In this document: positions 38,482-48,167 of the stretch, piece after piece
Position numbering within the stretch: the first letter of the stretch is position 1
Layout of the letters: the number at the start of each line of letters is the position of its first letter
Assembly: GCA_959602875.1 (NCBI GenBank)
Contig: CAUGVQ010000004.1
Coordinates: 1 to 49,280 of the forward strand
Reading direction: 5' to 3'
Origin: an uncultured Collinsella sp.
GTDB lineage: Bacteria > Actinomycetota > Coriobacteriia > Coriobacteriales > Coriobacteriaceae
Length of the DNA: 49,280 nt
Notes under the pieces: generated by a model
Told to the model about the DNA's origin: nothing
The model's database searches: none
What the model saw: the letters and a program-made list of their open reading frames with translations, nothing else
Translations under genes and position numbers: made by a program

Positions 38482-40914
38482 CTATGATGAGAGCACCTCG
38501 GCAGCTATGCGCGCCGATTCGGCGGCATCCTTCGCGTAGAAGTCCGCCCCGATCATCTCGGCGTACTCGGGCGTGAGCACAGCCCCTCCCACAAAGACCT
38601 TAGTGCCGGGAGCCTCGCGTCGAAGGAGCTCGATGGTCGCCTCCATACTCTTAACGGTGGTTGTCATGAGGGCGGAGAGGCCGACGAGCTGGATGCCGTG
38701 AGTTCTCACGCAGTCGAGGACCAGCTCGGGAGCGACGTCTCTTCCCAAGTCAAAGACGGTGTAGCCGTAGTTCTCGAGGAGCATCTTGACGATGTTTTTG
38801 CCTATGTCGTGGATGTCGCCCTTGACGGTTGCCAGGCAGATTGCGCCCTTGTCTGTGGTTGCGCGCGCGGGCATGACATCGCGGATGGTGTCAAAGCCCG
38901 CCCGTGCCGCCTCAGCGGATGCCATGAGCTGGGGGAGGAAGTACGTACCCGCCTCGAAGCGGTCGCCCACCTCGTCGAGCGCAGGAATGAGCTCATCGTT
39001 GACGATCTCGAGAGGGTCGCGGTGTTTGAGCTGCTCGGCCACGCAGCGCGCCGCGTCTCCGCGTCTGCCCGAGATGACGAGCTCCCTTAGCGTGGACGAG
39101 GTTTTCGCAGCGGCAGCTGTGTCTTCCGGTTGGCGCGTGGTGGTGCCATCGCCGATGGCCCCTTTGCCGGGATGCTGGTAGGGGTCAAGCCATGCGGCGT
39201 AGTGGCCGATGAACTGCTCGGCGCCCGCGTCTTGGGCATTGAGTACCCGCCAGGTTCGCACCACATCGAGGTAACGCTCCGTTGCGGGGTTCAGGATGGG
39301 GGCGTCGAGGCCGGCGCCAAAGGCGGCGGAGAGGAATGTGCTGTTGATGAGCGGACGCTGGGGCAGCCCGAAGCTGATGTTTGAGACGCCGAGTGTGGTG
39401 AAGACACCGAGCTCGCGTTTGACGAGGCCCATGGCCTTGAGCGTCTGGGCGGCTTGGGACTGATCGGTCGATACGGTCATGGCGAGGCAGTCGACGAGGA
39501 TGCGTTCGCTTCCGATGCCAGCTCGCTTTGCCGCCTCGACGATGCGACGGGCGATGGCGAGGCGCTCCTCTGCCGTGCGGGGGATGCCCTGCTCGTCGAG
39601 GGTGAGGGCGACAACGTTTGCGCCGTAGCGCGCCGCGATGGGGAGAATCGCCTCGAGGCTCTCGCGGCTCCCGTTCACGGAGTTGATGATAGGTTTTCCC
39701 GGGTAGCGCCGACATGCCGCCTCGAGGGCGACCGGGTCGGATGAGTCGAGCATGAGCGGCAGCGAGACGCTTGCACAGAGTCGCTCAACTACCTCGGACA
39801 GGAGCTTCACCTCGTCGATTTCGGGCAGACCGATGTTGACGTCGAGGACATCGGCACCCTGCTCTTGCTGGGAGATTCCCATGCCCACAACGTAGTCGAT
39901 ATCGCCCTCGCGAAGCGCCTGCTGGAGGCGCTTCTTGCCTGTGGGGTTGATGCGCTCGCCAATGACGGCGATGTGCCCCGAGCCTACAGGGAGGTTCACG
40001 ATGCTTTGCGCACTGGTGGCTGTGAGCGCGCGTTCGATGTGGCGCGACTTTGGCGTGCGGCCCTTGATGACCTCGCCGAGCAGGCGGATATAGGCAGGGG
40101 TGGTGCCGCAGCAGCCGCCGATGATCCCCACGCCCGCGTCCACGAGCGCGCGCACGCTCTCCGCATAGGACTCGGGTCCAATGTCGTAAACGGTTCGTTC
40201 GCCCTCAACGTGTGGAAGGCCGGCATTCGCCTGCACGAGGAGGGGCTTTTCCGTAACGGCGAGCATGCGCTCGGCAAGGCCGAGAAGCTCTTCCGGCCCG
40301 AGCGAGCAGTTGATGCCCACCGCATCGGCATCGAGTGCATCGAGCGTGACGGCCGCCACCTCGGGGCTCGTCCCCAAAAACGTGCGTCCGTCCTCGCCGA
40401 ACGTCATCGTGGCGATGATGGGCAGGTCTGTGTTCTCGCGGCAGGCAAGAAGGGCCGCCTTTGCCTCAAGAAGATCGGTCATCGTCTCGATGATGAAGAG
40501 GTCCGCGCCTGCCGCAGCGGCAGCGCGCGCCTCCTCGGCAAAGAGCTCGTAGGCGTCGTCGAACGAGAGCGTGCCCAAGGGGCGGAGCAAAGCACCGGTG
40601 GGACCGATGTCTCCAGCGACGTAGCGAGCCCCCGCGGTGCGGGCGCACGCCACGGCTGCCGAGAATACCTCTTCGACTGTCGCCGTACCATCGAGCTTGA
40701 GACGGTTGGCGCCGAAGGTGTTGGTGGTGATGACGTCGCTTCCCGCCTCGACATAGGCGCGGTGGATGGCGCGCACCTCATCTGGGTGGGTGAGGCACCA
40801 CAGTTCGGGCATCTCGCCTGCGGCAAGGCCCGCCTCCTGCAGCATGGTCCCCATGCCGCCGTCGAACAAAAGATGGCTCTCGCCCTTGAGGGCGCGTGCA
40901 AGGTCGCGCGTCAT
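38482..40914 (-). CDS. metH: Cobalamin-dependent methionine synthase without reactivation domain
   Basis: An 810-residue MetH that methylates homocysteine from methyltetrahydrofolate. Domains: homocysteine-binding barrel (1-290; LLFDGGMGTMLQ, zinc cysteines in GINCS and GGCCGTT), folate-binding barrel (about 310-570; IGERINPTGKK, DVLDVNIG, INSVNGS), helical cap and B12-binding domain (600-810) with the cobalt ligand His702 in GDIHDIGKN. E. coli MetH (about 1230) also has a C-terminal AdoMet reactivation domain; here it is a separate gene immediately upstream, 1 nt away, as in Thermotoga. SD AGGAGG before ATG 40914. No flavodoxin is nearby. Its stop is 4 nt from the end of the convergent regulator, without a terminator between. 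Confidence 0.95.
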   Translation of the reverse strand: MTRDLARALKGESHLLFDGGMGTMLQEAGLAAGEMPELWCLTHPDEVRAIHRAYVEAGSDVITTNTFGANRLKLDGTATVEEVFSAAVACARTAGARYVAGDIGPTGALLRPLGTLSFDDAYELFAEEARAAAAAGADLFIIETMTDLLEAKAALLACRENTDLPIIATMTFGEDGRTFLGTSPEVAAVTLDALDADAVGINCSLGPEELLGLAERMLAVTEKPLLVQANAGLPHVEGERTVYDIGPESYAESVRALVDAGVGIIGGCCGTTPAYIRLLGEVIKGRTPKSRHIERALTATSAQSIVNLPVGSGHIAVIGERINPTGKKRLQQALREGDIDYVVGMGISQQEQGADVLDVNIGLPEIDEVKLLSEVVERLCASVSLPLMLDSSDPVALEAACRRYPGKPIINSVNGSRESLEAILPIAARYGANVVALTLDEQGIPRTAEERLAIARRIVEAAKRAGIGSERILVDCLAMTVSTDQSQAAQTLKAMGLVKRELGVFTTLGVSNISFGLPQRPLINSTFLSAAFGAGLDAPILNPATERYLDVVRTWRVLNAQDAGAEQFIGHYAAWLDPYQHPGKGAIGDGTTTRQPEDTAAAAKTSSTLRELVISGRRGDAARCVAEQLKHRDPLEIVNDELIPALDEVGDRFEAGTYFLPQLMASAEAARAGFDTIRDVMPARATTDKGAICLATVKGDIHDIGKNIVKMLLENYGYTVFDLGRDVAPELVLDCVRTHGIQLVGLSALMTTTVKSMEATIELLRREAPGTKVFVGGAVLTPEYAEMIGADFYAKDAAESARIAAEVLSS

Positions 40915-40915
40915 G

Positions 40916-41722
40916 TCAGTCCTCCTGTACAGAATTCGCTCGCCGCCAGCAGCGCTCGCCGCGCGCTCTAAACGCGCAGCCCTCCTTCAGCGCGCATCGC
41001 GCGCAGGTGCGCGATGCGTCCTGCACCCCGTCACCTCGCTCAAAAAGACCGATGAGCGCGGTGATGCTTTTGCTGGGAACGAGCAGGCAGTTCTCCGTCA
41101 CGGTGATACCAAGCGCGCGACGGGCGTCGAGCGCATCGATGATGGGGCCTTGTGCGCTGAGCGGGCAGTCGCCGTAGCCGCAGGAGAAGCGGCCGTTGCG
41201 GACGAGGCCCGCACGTGCGGCGTCGGCCGCGATGGCGGCATCCACTGCGTCTGCCGCCGCCTCGACATATGCGGAGGCGGCGGCGTCAAAGAGCGCTGCC
41301 TCCACAGGCTCGGTCGCGGCGAGGGTGCGGAGGCGGCGCTCGCTTTCCATGCCGAGCGTCACCGCCAAAAGCGCTACGACGCAGGCGCCTTCCAGGTGCC
41401 GGCGGATATCGTCTCCGGTGAGCTCGACGACGGTTCCCACGAGGCGCACACAGGGTGCACCCGCGGCGGTGTGCGCATGGGTATCAACACCAAACACCTG
41501 GCTCACACCGTGCGGCTCAAGCGTCTGTTCAACCTCTCGTGCCACACGCTCGATGCGGCGGGCGAGGTCCTCGTCAATATCCTGCCCCGTGTAGCCGAGG
41601 TAGCGGAGCATTTCGGCGCGGTCGACGTGGATATTGCCCAGGCGATACCGTTGGGCACCGGCGAGGGCGCGCCAGGGGGCATCGGGCGCGCGATGCGCAT
41701 ATGCGGCGGCGCGGGTCGTCAC
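40916..41722 (-). CDS. Stand-alone methionine synthase reactivation protein
   Basis: A 268-residue protein with the AdoMet-dependent MetH reactivation fold. The signature RFSCGYGDCPLSAQGPIIDA corresponds to the RxSxGYxxCP AdoMet loop, followed by LGITVTENCLLVPSKSITAL, seen in split MetH partners. The C-terminus adds a cysteine cluster CARCALKEGCAF. It lies between metF (6 nt gap) and metH (1 nt gap) on the minus strand. Start GTG 41722 with GGGAGG in the metF stop region. Role: reductive methylation of inactive cob(II)alamin of MetH. Confidence 0.88.
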   Translation of the reverse strand: MTTRAAAYAHRAPDAPWRALAGAQRYRLGNIHVDRAEMLRYLGYTGQDIDEDLARRIERVAREVEQTLEPHGVSQVFGVDTHAHTAAGAPCVRLVGTVVELTGDDIRRHLEGACVVALLAVTLGMESERRLRTLAATEPVEAALFDAAASAYVEAAADAVDAAIAADAARAGLVRNGRFSCGYGDCPLSAQGPIIDALDARRALGITVTENCLLVPSKSITALIGLFERGDGVQDASRTCARCALKEGCAFRARGERCWRRANSVQED

Positions 41723-41728
41723 GGCGCG

Positions 41729-42595
41729 TTACCTCCCGAGTGCAGCCATCGCTGCGCGGCTGACCGAGGGACGGTTCATGGTGTACACGTGCAAGCCGTC
41801 GACGCCGTGCGCCGCGAGGTCCTCAAGCTGGCGACAGGCGTAATCGATGCCCGCATGCATAAGGCTCTCTTGGTCATCCTCGTAGCGCGCGAGGAGCTTG
41901 ATGACAGGGGAGGGAAGCGACGCCCCGCACATAAAGACCATGCGAGTCACCTGCTGCTTGCTCATAAAGGGCATGATGCCGCAGGTGATGGGCACCGTGA
42001 TGCCCGCGGCGTCTGCGAGCTCGCGGAACCGGTAGAACAGGTCGTTATCGAAGAAGAGCTGCGTGACCAGAAACGAGGCGCCCGCATCCTGCTTGAGGCG
42101 CAGATGCCGGACGCTTTCGGCAAGGTCGTCGCAGGCGATGTGGCCCTCGGGGTAGGCGGCGGCGCCCACGCAGAACCCCGCCTCGACAAGATCGGGGATG
42201 ATCTGGTAGGCAAAGGAGAAGTCCCCGCGCGTAGCATCGGCACCCTCGGGCATGTCTCCTCGCAAGGCGAGAACGTTTTCGACCCCCGCCTTTCGGTAGG
42301 CGGCAATGCGCTCGGCAAGCTCGGCGCGCGTGCGGCCAATGCCGGTAAGGTGCGCGACGGAGCTCACGCCAAAATCCTGCTCGATCATGGCGGCGATATC
42401 CGCCGTGGCGCCTGAGTCGCCCGTGCCGCCGGCGGAGCAGGTGACGCTTATGAAATCGGGCGCGCAGGCGCAGAGCTTCTCGGCCGCCTCGCGAGCGCGT
42501 TCCAAGGTGAGCTCGCCTTTAGGGGGAAACATCTCAAAAGAGACGGGGATGCGCCCGTTTGTGCGGGCGTTGGCAAAGATGTCGTCGATGCGCAT
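41729..42595 (-). CDS. metF: 5,10-methylenetetrahydrofolate reductase
   Basis: A 288-residue flavoprotein that makes methyltetrahydrofolate for MetH. Seen: VSFEMFPPKGE (catalytic Glu in FExFPP), FISVTCSAGGTGDSGAT, HLTGIGRTRAEL (HLT), VLALRGDMPEG (LRGD), KQDAGASFLVTQLFFDND and CGIMPFMS. Length is normal. First gene of the metF - activation - metH operon. SD AAAGG upstream of ATG 42595. No SAM or cobalamin riboswitch is recognisable in the upstream 256 nt. Confidence 0.95.
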   Translation of the reverse strand: MRIDDIFANARTNGRIPVSFEMFPPKGELTLERAREAAEKLCACAPDFISVTCSAGGTGDSGATADIAAMIEQDFGVSSVAHLTGIGRTRAELAERIAAYRKAGVENVLALRGDMPEGADATRGDFSFAYQIIPDLVEAGFCVGAAAYPEGHIACDDLAESVRHLRLKQDAGASFLVTQLFFDNDLFYRFRELADAAGITVPITCGIMPFMSKQQVTRMVFMCGASLPSPVIKLLARYEDDQESLMHAGIDYACRQLEDLAAHGVDGLHVYTMNRPSVSRAAMAALGR

Positions 42596-42851
42596 GGCGT
42601 GCCTTTCGTTTGGAGCGTGCGCCGGTAGAAGAGATGGTAGCGCATGCGGGCGGTCGCGCTTGCGTGCGGCGAGGTCGGTAACCGGATGGGAACGTTGGGC
42701 GCACCGGCTTGCGTGGACGAGGGATTTTGTTGCGTTTTGGACGAGAACCTTATCTGGGCGCCCCGCAACGCCGCTGGTGCGTTACCCTGTTCACAGCTGC
42801 ATCGCCGAGGCCGCCTGCTGCATCGAGGCGCGCCACCGAAGGGAGTGCCGT
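42596..42851. other. Divergent intergenic region metF / glnN
   Basis: A 256-nt gap with GC-rich sequence, carrying promoters for both directions by position. I see no riboswitch core, strong hairpin or small gene with SD in it. Confidence 0.5.
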
Positions 42852-44942
42852 ATGGCCGATCTGACCGAGCGTTACGGGACGCTGGTCTTCTCCGAGAGCG
42901 TCATGAAGGAGTACCTGCCCAAGGATGTCTGCAAGCGCCTGTTCGCAACCATCGAGGGCGGCGAGCCGCTCGACCTCGACGTGGCGAATGCCGTGGCGCA
43001 TGCCATGAAGACCTGGGCGCTTGAGCATGGTGCGACCCATTACGCCCATTGGTTCCAGCCGCTTTCCGGTATCACGAGCGAGAAGCACGACAGCTTCCTC
43101 GAGCCGGTGGGCGACGGCACCGCCATCACCAAGTTCACGGGCAAGGCGCTCATCAAGGGCGAGCCGGATGCGTCGAGCTTCCCCAACGGCGGTCTGCGCG
43201 CCACGTTTGAGGCGCGCGGCTACACCGCATGGGATCCCACGAGCCCGGCCTTCATCAAAGACGACGTGCTCTGCATCCCCACGGCGTTCTGCTCCTATAA
43301 CGGCGAGGCGCTCGACAAGAAGACGCCGCTTTTGCGCTCCATGACCGTGCTCGACCGCGAGGCCAAGCGCGTGCTCGCCCTTTTTGGCAAGCATCCCAAG
43401 CGCATTGTTCCCTCCGTGGGCGACGAGCAGGAGTACTTCCTCATCAAGAAGGACGCGTACCGTCGCCGCCGCGACCTCGTTATCTGCGGCCGTACGCTCT
43501 TTGGCGCGCCGCCCTGCAAGGGTCAGGAACTCGAGGAGCACTACTTCGGCGCCATCCGCCCCTCCGTCTCTAAGTACATGAAGGACCTCGACAACGAGCT
43601 TTGGGCGCTCGGCATCCCGTCCAAGACCAAGCACAACGAGGTCGCCCCCTGCCAGCACGAGCTCGCCCCGGTCTACTCCGACCTCAACCAAGCTGTTGAC
43701 AACAACCTTCTTGTCATGGAGAAGATGAAGCTCATCGCGAGCCGCCACGACTTGGTGTGCCTGCTGCACGAGAAGCCTTTTGAGGGCATCAACGGTAGTG
43801 GCAAGCACAACAACTGGTCGCTCGGTACCGAGGACGAGAACCTGCTCGATCCCGGTGACACTCCGCTTGAGAACCTGCAGTTCGTGGTGTTTTTGACCGC
43901 GGTCATCGAGGCTGTCGACAAGTACCAGGAGCTGCTGCGCATGTCCGCCGCCTCCTGCGGCAACGATCACCGCCTGGGCGCCGACGAGGCGCCGCCCGCC
44001 ATCATCTCGATCTTCTTGGGCGACCAGCTCACCGAGGTCGTGCAGAAGATCATGGACGGCAAGGCGAGCGTGCACGCCACCCAGGGCGTGCTCGACTTGG
44101 GTGCCGAGGTCCTGCCCAAGCTTCAGCAGGACAACACCGACCGCAACCGTACCTCGCCTTTTGCGTTCACGGGCAACAAATTTGAGTTCCGTGCCGTGGG
44201 TTCCGAGGCGAATGCGTCCGACTGCAACCTCGTGCTCGACACAGCAGTCGCCGAGGCGCTCAAGAACTTTGCCGATGCGCTCGAGGGGACGCCTGCCGAC
44301 GCGTTTGCCGACGCCGCGCTCGAGTACTGCAAAAAGAGCCTCTGCGAGCACCGCCGCATCCTCTTCTCGGGTGACGGCTACTCGGAGGAGTGGCACGAGG
44401 AGGCCGAGCGCCGCGGTCTTGCCAACCTGCGCACCACCGCCGACGCGCTGCCGGCCATGGTCTCGCCCAAGAGCATCGCTTTGTGGGAGTCCATGGGCGT
44501 GCTCACCGAGACCGAGGCCCACAGCCGCTATGAGGCCAAGCTCGAGAAGTACAACAAGCTCATGAACATCGAGGCCACGACGATGGTGCGCGAGGCACGC
44601 CGCACGTACCGTCCGGTGATCACCGCGTATGCGACCAAGGTCGCCAAGGGCCTCGAGACCATCCGCGCCGCCGGCGCCGATTCGGCGATGGAGTGGGAGC
44701 AGAAGACGCTCAACGCCCTTTGCGACGGCATCACGCACATCAACGAGGCCATTGCCGCGCTCGTGTCGGTCCACACCGAGGCCGAGGCCATTGTGGACGC
44801 GCAGGAGCAGGCCAACTGCTACGCGCACAAGGTCGCGCCCGCCATGGAGGCGCTCCGCATGACGGTCGACGCCATGGAGGAGATCGTTGCGGCTGATTAC
44901 TGGCCCGTGCCGACCTACGACGACATCCTCTTCTACGTGTAA
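42852..44942 (+). CDS. glnN: Glutamine synthetase type III
   Basis: A 696-residue GSIII (dodecameric glutamine synthetase found in Bacteroidetes, some Firmicutes and Coriobacteriia). Seen: THYAHWFQPLSGITSEKHDS, FPNGGLRATFEARGYTAWDP, VGDEQEYFLI (metal-binding Glu), HNEVAPCQHELAPVYSD, KPFEGINGSGKHNNWSLGT (ATP and glutamate loop), and TSPFAFTGNKFEFRAVGS. Length matches the family (about 700-730). ATG 42852 with GAAGGGAG 7 nt upstream; an open frame extends far upstream but without homologous sequence. It is monocistronic, ending at a strong hairpin. Confidence 0.95.
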   Translation: MADLTERYGTLVFSESVMKEYLPKDVCKRLFATIEGGEPLDLDVANAVAHAMKTWALEHGATHYAHWFQPLSGITSEKHDSFLEPVGDGTAITKFTGKALIKGEPDASSFPNGGLRATFEARGYTAWDPTSPAFIKDDVLCIPTAFCSYNGEALDKKTPLLRSMTVLDREAKRVLALFGKHPKRIVPSVGDEQEYFLIKKDAYRRRRDLVICGRTLFGAPPCKGQELEEHYFGAIRPSVSKYMKDLDNELWALGIPSKTKHNEVAPCQHELAPVYSDLNQAVDNNLLVMEKMKLIASRHDLVCLLHEKPFEGINGSGKHNNWSLGTEDENLLDPGDTPLENLQFVVFLTAVIEAVDKYQELLRMSAASCGNDHRLGADEAPPAIISIFLGDQLTEVVQKIMDGKASVHATQGVLDLGAEVLPKLQQDNTDRNRTSPFAFTGNKFEFRAVGSEANASDCNLVLDTAVAEALKNFADALEGTPADAFADAALEYCKKSLCEHRRILFSGDGYSEEWHEEAERRGLANLRTTADALPAMVSPKSIALWESMGVLTETEAHSRYEAKLEKYNKLMNIEATTMVREARRTYRPVITAYATKVAKGLETIRAAGADSAMEWEQKTLNALCDGITHINEAIAALVSVHTEAEAIVDAQEQANCYAHKVAPAMEALRMTVDAMEEIVAADYWPVPTYDDILFYV

Positions 44943-44980
44943 GGTATGCCGCCCCGCGCACGGCAAACGTTGTATTGATA

Positions 44981-45021
44981 GGCCAGGGCCCTGCAGGTTG
45001 TTGACTTGCAGGGCCCTGGTC
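44981..45021. terminator. Hairpin between convergent glnN and coaX
   Basis: CCAGGGCCCTGCA (44983-44995) pairs perfectly with TGCAGGGCCCTGG (45007-45019), extended to 15 bp with one G.U. No clear T-run on either side, but its position between two convergent genes supports a bidirectional terminator. Confidence 0.7.
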
Positions 45022-45037
45022 CGTTAACGAGGGCTGC

Positions 45038-45844
45038 TTAGCCGCGGCGGTTCTTTTGCCAGAGGAACGCGAGGCCGCGGAGCGTGAGGTCGCCGTCGAC
45101 GGTCGCCGTGTGCTTGAGGAGCGGCGCTATGCGCGCGGCGTCGCCGCCGGTAAGAATGACCGTGGGTGCAGCGCCGAGTTCTCTCGCGATGCCCTCAATC
45201 AGGCCGTCAATGCGTGCAACATCGCCAAAGACCACGCCGGATTGCATGGCGGCGCGCGTGCTCGTCCCAATGAGGGACTTGGGCGCGGCGAGCTCGATGA
45301 TGGGGAGGCGCGCAGCGGCGCGGGCGAGGGATTGCGCGCCGAGCGCGACGCCGGGGGCGATGATGCCGCCCGCAAAAGCGCCCGTAGCGTCGATGACGTC
45401 GAAGTTGGTGGTGGTGCCTAGGTCGACGACAACTGCCGGGAGCTCGTAGGCGGCACGCGCCGCGACGATACCGGCGATGCGGTCCGCCCCCACCTCGGAG
45501 GGGTCGTCGTAGTGCATGCGGATGCCCGATTTGAGTCCCGGTCCCACAACGAGCGGCCGCGTTTGCGCAACGCTTGCGAGGGCGTGGCGCCAGGTTTCGG
45601 TGAGCGTGGGGACCACGCATGAGAGGATGGAGCCGGCAAGCTCGGTCATCGGCAGAATGCCCTGGGCCTGGGCAAGCTGGATGCGGAGTTCGTCCGCGGT
45701 GGCGCGGTCCGGCGTGGTGAGATCGCAGGCGCCAATGAGCTCGGGCGCGGCGGCGTCCTCGCGGTCTGCGGGCAGGGTGTAGACGCCGAGGCGTGTGGTG
45801 GTGTTTCCCACATCGACGGTAAGGATATGCGTTGCGGCGCCCAT
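45038..45844 (-). CDS. coaX: Type III pantothenate kinase
   Basis: A 268-residue ASKHA-fold kinase for the first step of coenzyme A synthesis. Seen: LTVDVGNTTTRLGVY (phosphate-1 motif), VVGPGLKSGI, DPSEVGADRIAGIVAA (substrate loop GADR), VVVDLGTTTNFDVID (phosphate-2) and GGIIAPGVALGAQSL. VILTGGDA is the adenosine motif. Length is normal (about 255-270). SD AGAGGG before ATG 45844. Single gene, convergent with glnN and divergent from the OPT transporter. Confidence 0.95.
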   Translation of the reverse strand: MGAATHILTVDVGNTTTRLGVYTLPADREDAAAPELIGACDLTTPDRATADELRIQLAQAQGILPMTELAGSILSCVVPTLTETWRHALASVAQTRPLVVGPGLKSGIRMHYDDPSEVGADRIAGIVAARAAYELPAVVVDLGTTTNFDVIDATGAFAGGIIAPGVALGAQSLARAAARLPIIELAAPKSLIGTSTRAAMQSGVVFGDVARIDGLIEGIARELGAAPTVILTGGDAARIAPLLKHTATVDGDLTLRGLAFLWQKNRRG

Positions 45845-45924
45845 GGCTGCCCTCTTTCTCGCGACGGTTCTGCTTTGATTCTATGATACGCGCCGCGTGC
45901 GGCAACGGGCGTTCCTCACCCCGC

Positions 45925-45930
45925 TATACT
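45925..45930 (+). promoter_or_regulatory. Possible -10 element of the OPT transporter gene
   Basis: TATACT 64 nt before the start codon at 45995; no clear -35. Confidence 0.4.
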
Positions 45931-45994
45931 GAACAGACTTTGCCGTAACCCGACTCCCCGGTAGAGGGGGAGCGGATATACGAAGGGACAACCT

Positions 45995-47740
45995 ATGAGT
46001 TCGAACGCTCGCCGTGCGCCGTTGCGCGGGCAGCTCTCGCCGGTCGGCATTCTGATCGGCTGTGTGGGCTGCGTCATCATCACCGCCTCGTCGGTCTATA
46101 CCGCCCTTAAGATGGGCTCGCTTCCTTGGCCGACGATTTTCACCTCCATAACTGCGCTTGTGCTTCTGCGCGCTGCGGGCCGCACGAGTCTTAACGAAGC
46201 GAATATCACGCAGGTCATTATGTCCGCCGGATCCATGGTGGCGGGCGGCCTCGCTTTCACCATTCCCGGCGTGTGGATTCTGGGCGCGGGGGATGACGTG
46301 AGCATGCTCGAGATGCTCGCGGTTGCCCTTGCCGGCACGCTCCTCGGCCTTGTGTGCACGACACTCATCCGCCGGCATTTTGTGGATGAGTCCGATCTGG
46401 AGTACCCCATCGGTCGCGCTGCAGCAGAGACGCTGCTGGCAAGCCGGGCTGGCGGGCAGACAGGCCGCATGCTCTTTGGCTCGATGGCGGCGGCGGGCGC
46501 CTGGTGCGTGGCGCGCGACGTCCTCGGCATCATCCCCGCGCTCGTAGCGCAGGCTCCCATTCCGGGCGTAGCGACAGGCCTGCAGCTGTCTCCCATGCGC
46601 TGGGCGGTGGGTTTTCTTGCGGGCAGGCGCTCGATCATCTGGTGGGCGGTCGGTGCCGTTGCCGGATGGTTTGGCATCGTTTGGGCAGGCAGCTCGCTCG
46701 GATTTTGGGATGTCGCCACGGCGCAGGGCATCGTGTCGAGCCTCGGCATGGGGCTCATGATGGGTTCTGGCGCGGGCGTTGTCATCAAGGACGTCGCGCT
46801 GCCGCTTCTTGGACGAGGACGGGCGAGCGTTGCAGTGGAGAAGGGCAACGGGGATGGCCTTTCGCAAGTTCCGCACGAGCCGAAGGCACCTGTGTCGCCT
46901 TCGAGCGAACCCGGGACTGCCCGCAGCGAAAGGCCCTCCCAGGGGCCCACTCCCACGCGCGATCGCGGTCTGCTCGCCCTCATGGTTGCCGCCGCGGCGC
47001 TCGTGCTCTGCTTTGTGCTCGGCTTTTCGCCTCTTGTTTGCCTTGCGGTCGTGGCGCTTTCCTTTGTGACTGCCGTCATGAGTGCGCAGTCCGTCGGCCA
47101 GTCGGGTATCGATCCCATGGAGATCTTTGGCCTCATCGTGCTGCTCTTTGTGGCGGCTTTCTCTGAGAGTACGCGTGCGCAGCTCTTTTTTGTGGCAGGT
47201 GTAATCGCGGTCGCATGCGGGCTTGCCGGAGACGTGATGAGCGACTTCAAGACCGGTCAGATCATAGGGACCGACCCGCGTGCCATGTGGGCCGGCCAGG
47301 CGATAGGAGCACTTCTGGGGACGTTTGTCGCAGTTGGGGCGATGGCGGCTCTCGTAGGCGCATACGGCACCGATGCCTTTGGCACGGACGCTCTCTTTGT
47401 CGCTGCGCAGGCAAACGTGGTCGCCACTATGGTTTCGGGTATCCCGAGCACGACGGTCTTTATCGTTGGCCTTGCGGTGGGTGTTGCCCTCTATCTCGCC
47501 GGCATTCCCTCAATGATGCTGGGACTTGGCGTGTACCTGCCGTTTTACATGTCAATCTCCACTGTGGCGGGCGCGGTGGTGCGCTGGGTGTGGGACCGCG
47601 TGCGCGTGGCGCACGGGGCGGACCCGGCGCAGACGGAGGAGGCGGGCGTCGTCGTGGCGTCCGGCGTGCTCGGCGGCGAGTCCATCGTGGGCGTCATCAT
47701 CGCCTTCTTCTCGGTTGCGGCGGGGCTTGCGGGCGCGTAG
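45995..47740 (+). CDS. OPT-family oligopeptide (or metal-chelate) transporter
   Basis: A 581-residue integral membrane protein with about 14 hydrophobic segments. Family signatures: TASSVYTALKMGSLPWP, DESDLEYPIGRAAAETL, and VMSDFKTGQIIGTDPRAMW, all typical of the prokaryotic OPT branch. A hydrophilic, Pro/Ser/Arg-rich cytoplasmic loop of about 50 residues (about 280-325) separates two halves. Substrate (peptides or iron chelates) is unknown. SD AGGG before ATG 45995. Confidence 0.9.
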   Translation: MSSNARRAPLRGQLSPVGILIGCVGCVIITASSVYTALKMGSLPWPTIFTSITALVLLRAAGRTSLNEANITQVIMSAGSMVAGGLAFTIPGVWILGAGDDVSMLEMLAVALAGTLLGLVCTTLIRRHFVDESDLEYPIGRAAAETLLASRAGGQTGRMLFGSMAAAGAWCVARDVLGIIPALVAQAPIPGVATGLQLSPMRWAVGFLAGRRSIIWWAVGAVAGWFGIVWAGSSLGFWDVATAQGIVSSLGMGLMMGSGAGVVIKDVALPLLGRGRASVAVEKGNGDGLSQVPHEPKAPVSPSSEPGTARSERPSQGPTPTRDRGLLALMVAAAALVLCFVLGFSPLVCLAVVALSFVTAVMSAQSVGQSGIDPMEIFGLIVLLFVAAFSESTRAQLFFVAGVIAVACGLAGDVMSDFKTGQIIGTDPRAMWAGQAIGALLGTFVAVGAMAALVGAYGTDAFGTDALFVAAQANVVATMVSGIPSTTVFIVGLAVGVALYLAGIPSMMLGLGVYLPFYMSISTVAGAVVRWVWDRVRVAHGADPAQTEEAGVVVASGVLGGESIVGVIIAFFSVAAGLAGA

Positions 47741-47870
47741 GCGACTCAACATCTGCTCTACATATCCTCGTGTGTGACGCGCTGTCTTATGGGTACCACC
47801 TTGTAGTATCATCAGTCACCTGCGGGGCAGCATTTCTGCCCGCGTCTATAGCACATGAAAGGAGTCCAGC

Positions 47871-48158
47871 GTGGCTGTTAACGAAGAACTCCTGGTCAAG
47901 GTCCTCGACCAGATTCGCCCGAACCTTCAGGCCGACGGCGGTGACATGATCTACCACAGCGTCGACGAGGACGGTGTTGTCTCGCTCGAGCTCACCGGTC
48001 ACTGCGCCGGCTGCCCCATGAGCCAGCTCACGCTCTCGATGGGCATCGAGCGCATCCTGAAGGAGAACGTCCCCGGCGTTACTCGCGTCGTCTCGGTGAA
48101 CGACCTTGCTGCTCAGGGTGGCATGGCCGACCTCTGCGACGAGTACACGCCGTTCTAA
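47871..48158 (+). CDS. NifU C-terminal-like Fe-S scaffold protein
   Basis: A 95-residue protein of the NifU C-terminal/Nfu family. Seen: LDQIRPNLQADGGDM, LTGHCAGCPMSQLTL with the CxxC cluster-binding pair, and the PGVTRVVSV strand. It carries or delivers Fe-S clusters. Start GTG 47871 with a strong GAAAGGAG SD. A hairpin (47822-47844) and a TAGTAT (47804-47809) upstream may form its promoter region. lgt follows 9 nt after the stop, so the two are cotranscribed. Confidence 0.93.
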   Translation: MAVNEELLVKVLDQIRPNLQADGGDMIYHSVDEDGVVSLELTGHCAGCPMSQLTLSMGIERILKENVPGVTRVVSVNDLAAQGGMADLCDEYTPF

Positions 48159-48167
48159 GGCGCGGTT

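Noticed and set aside
42306..42851. Upstream in-frame extension of glnN into the metF region
   Set aside because: The extension has no GSIII homology and overlaps metF; ATG 42852 has a proper SD and the normal family N-terminus.
42596..42851. A SAM or cobalamin riboswitch before metF
   Set aside because: None of the conserved core strings or stems could be found on the minus strand.
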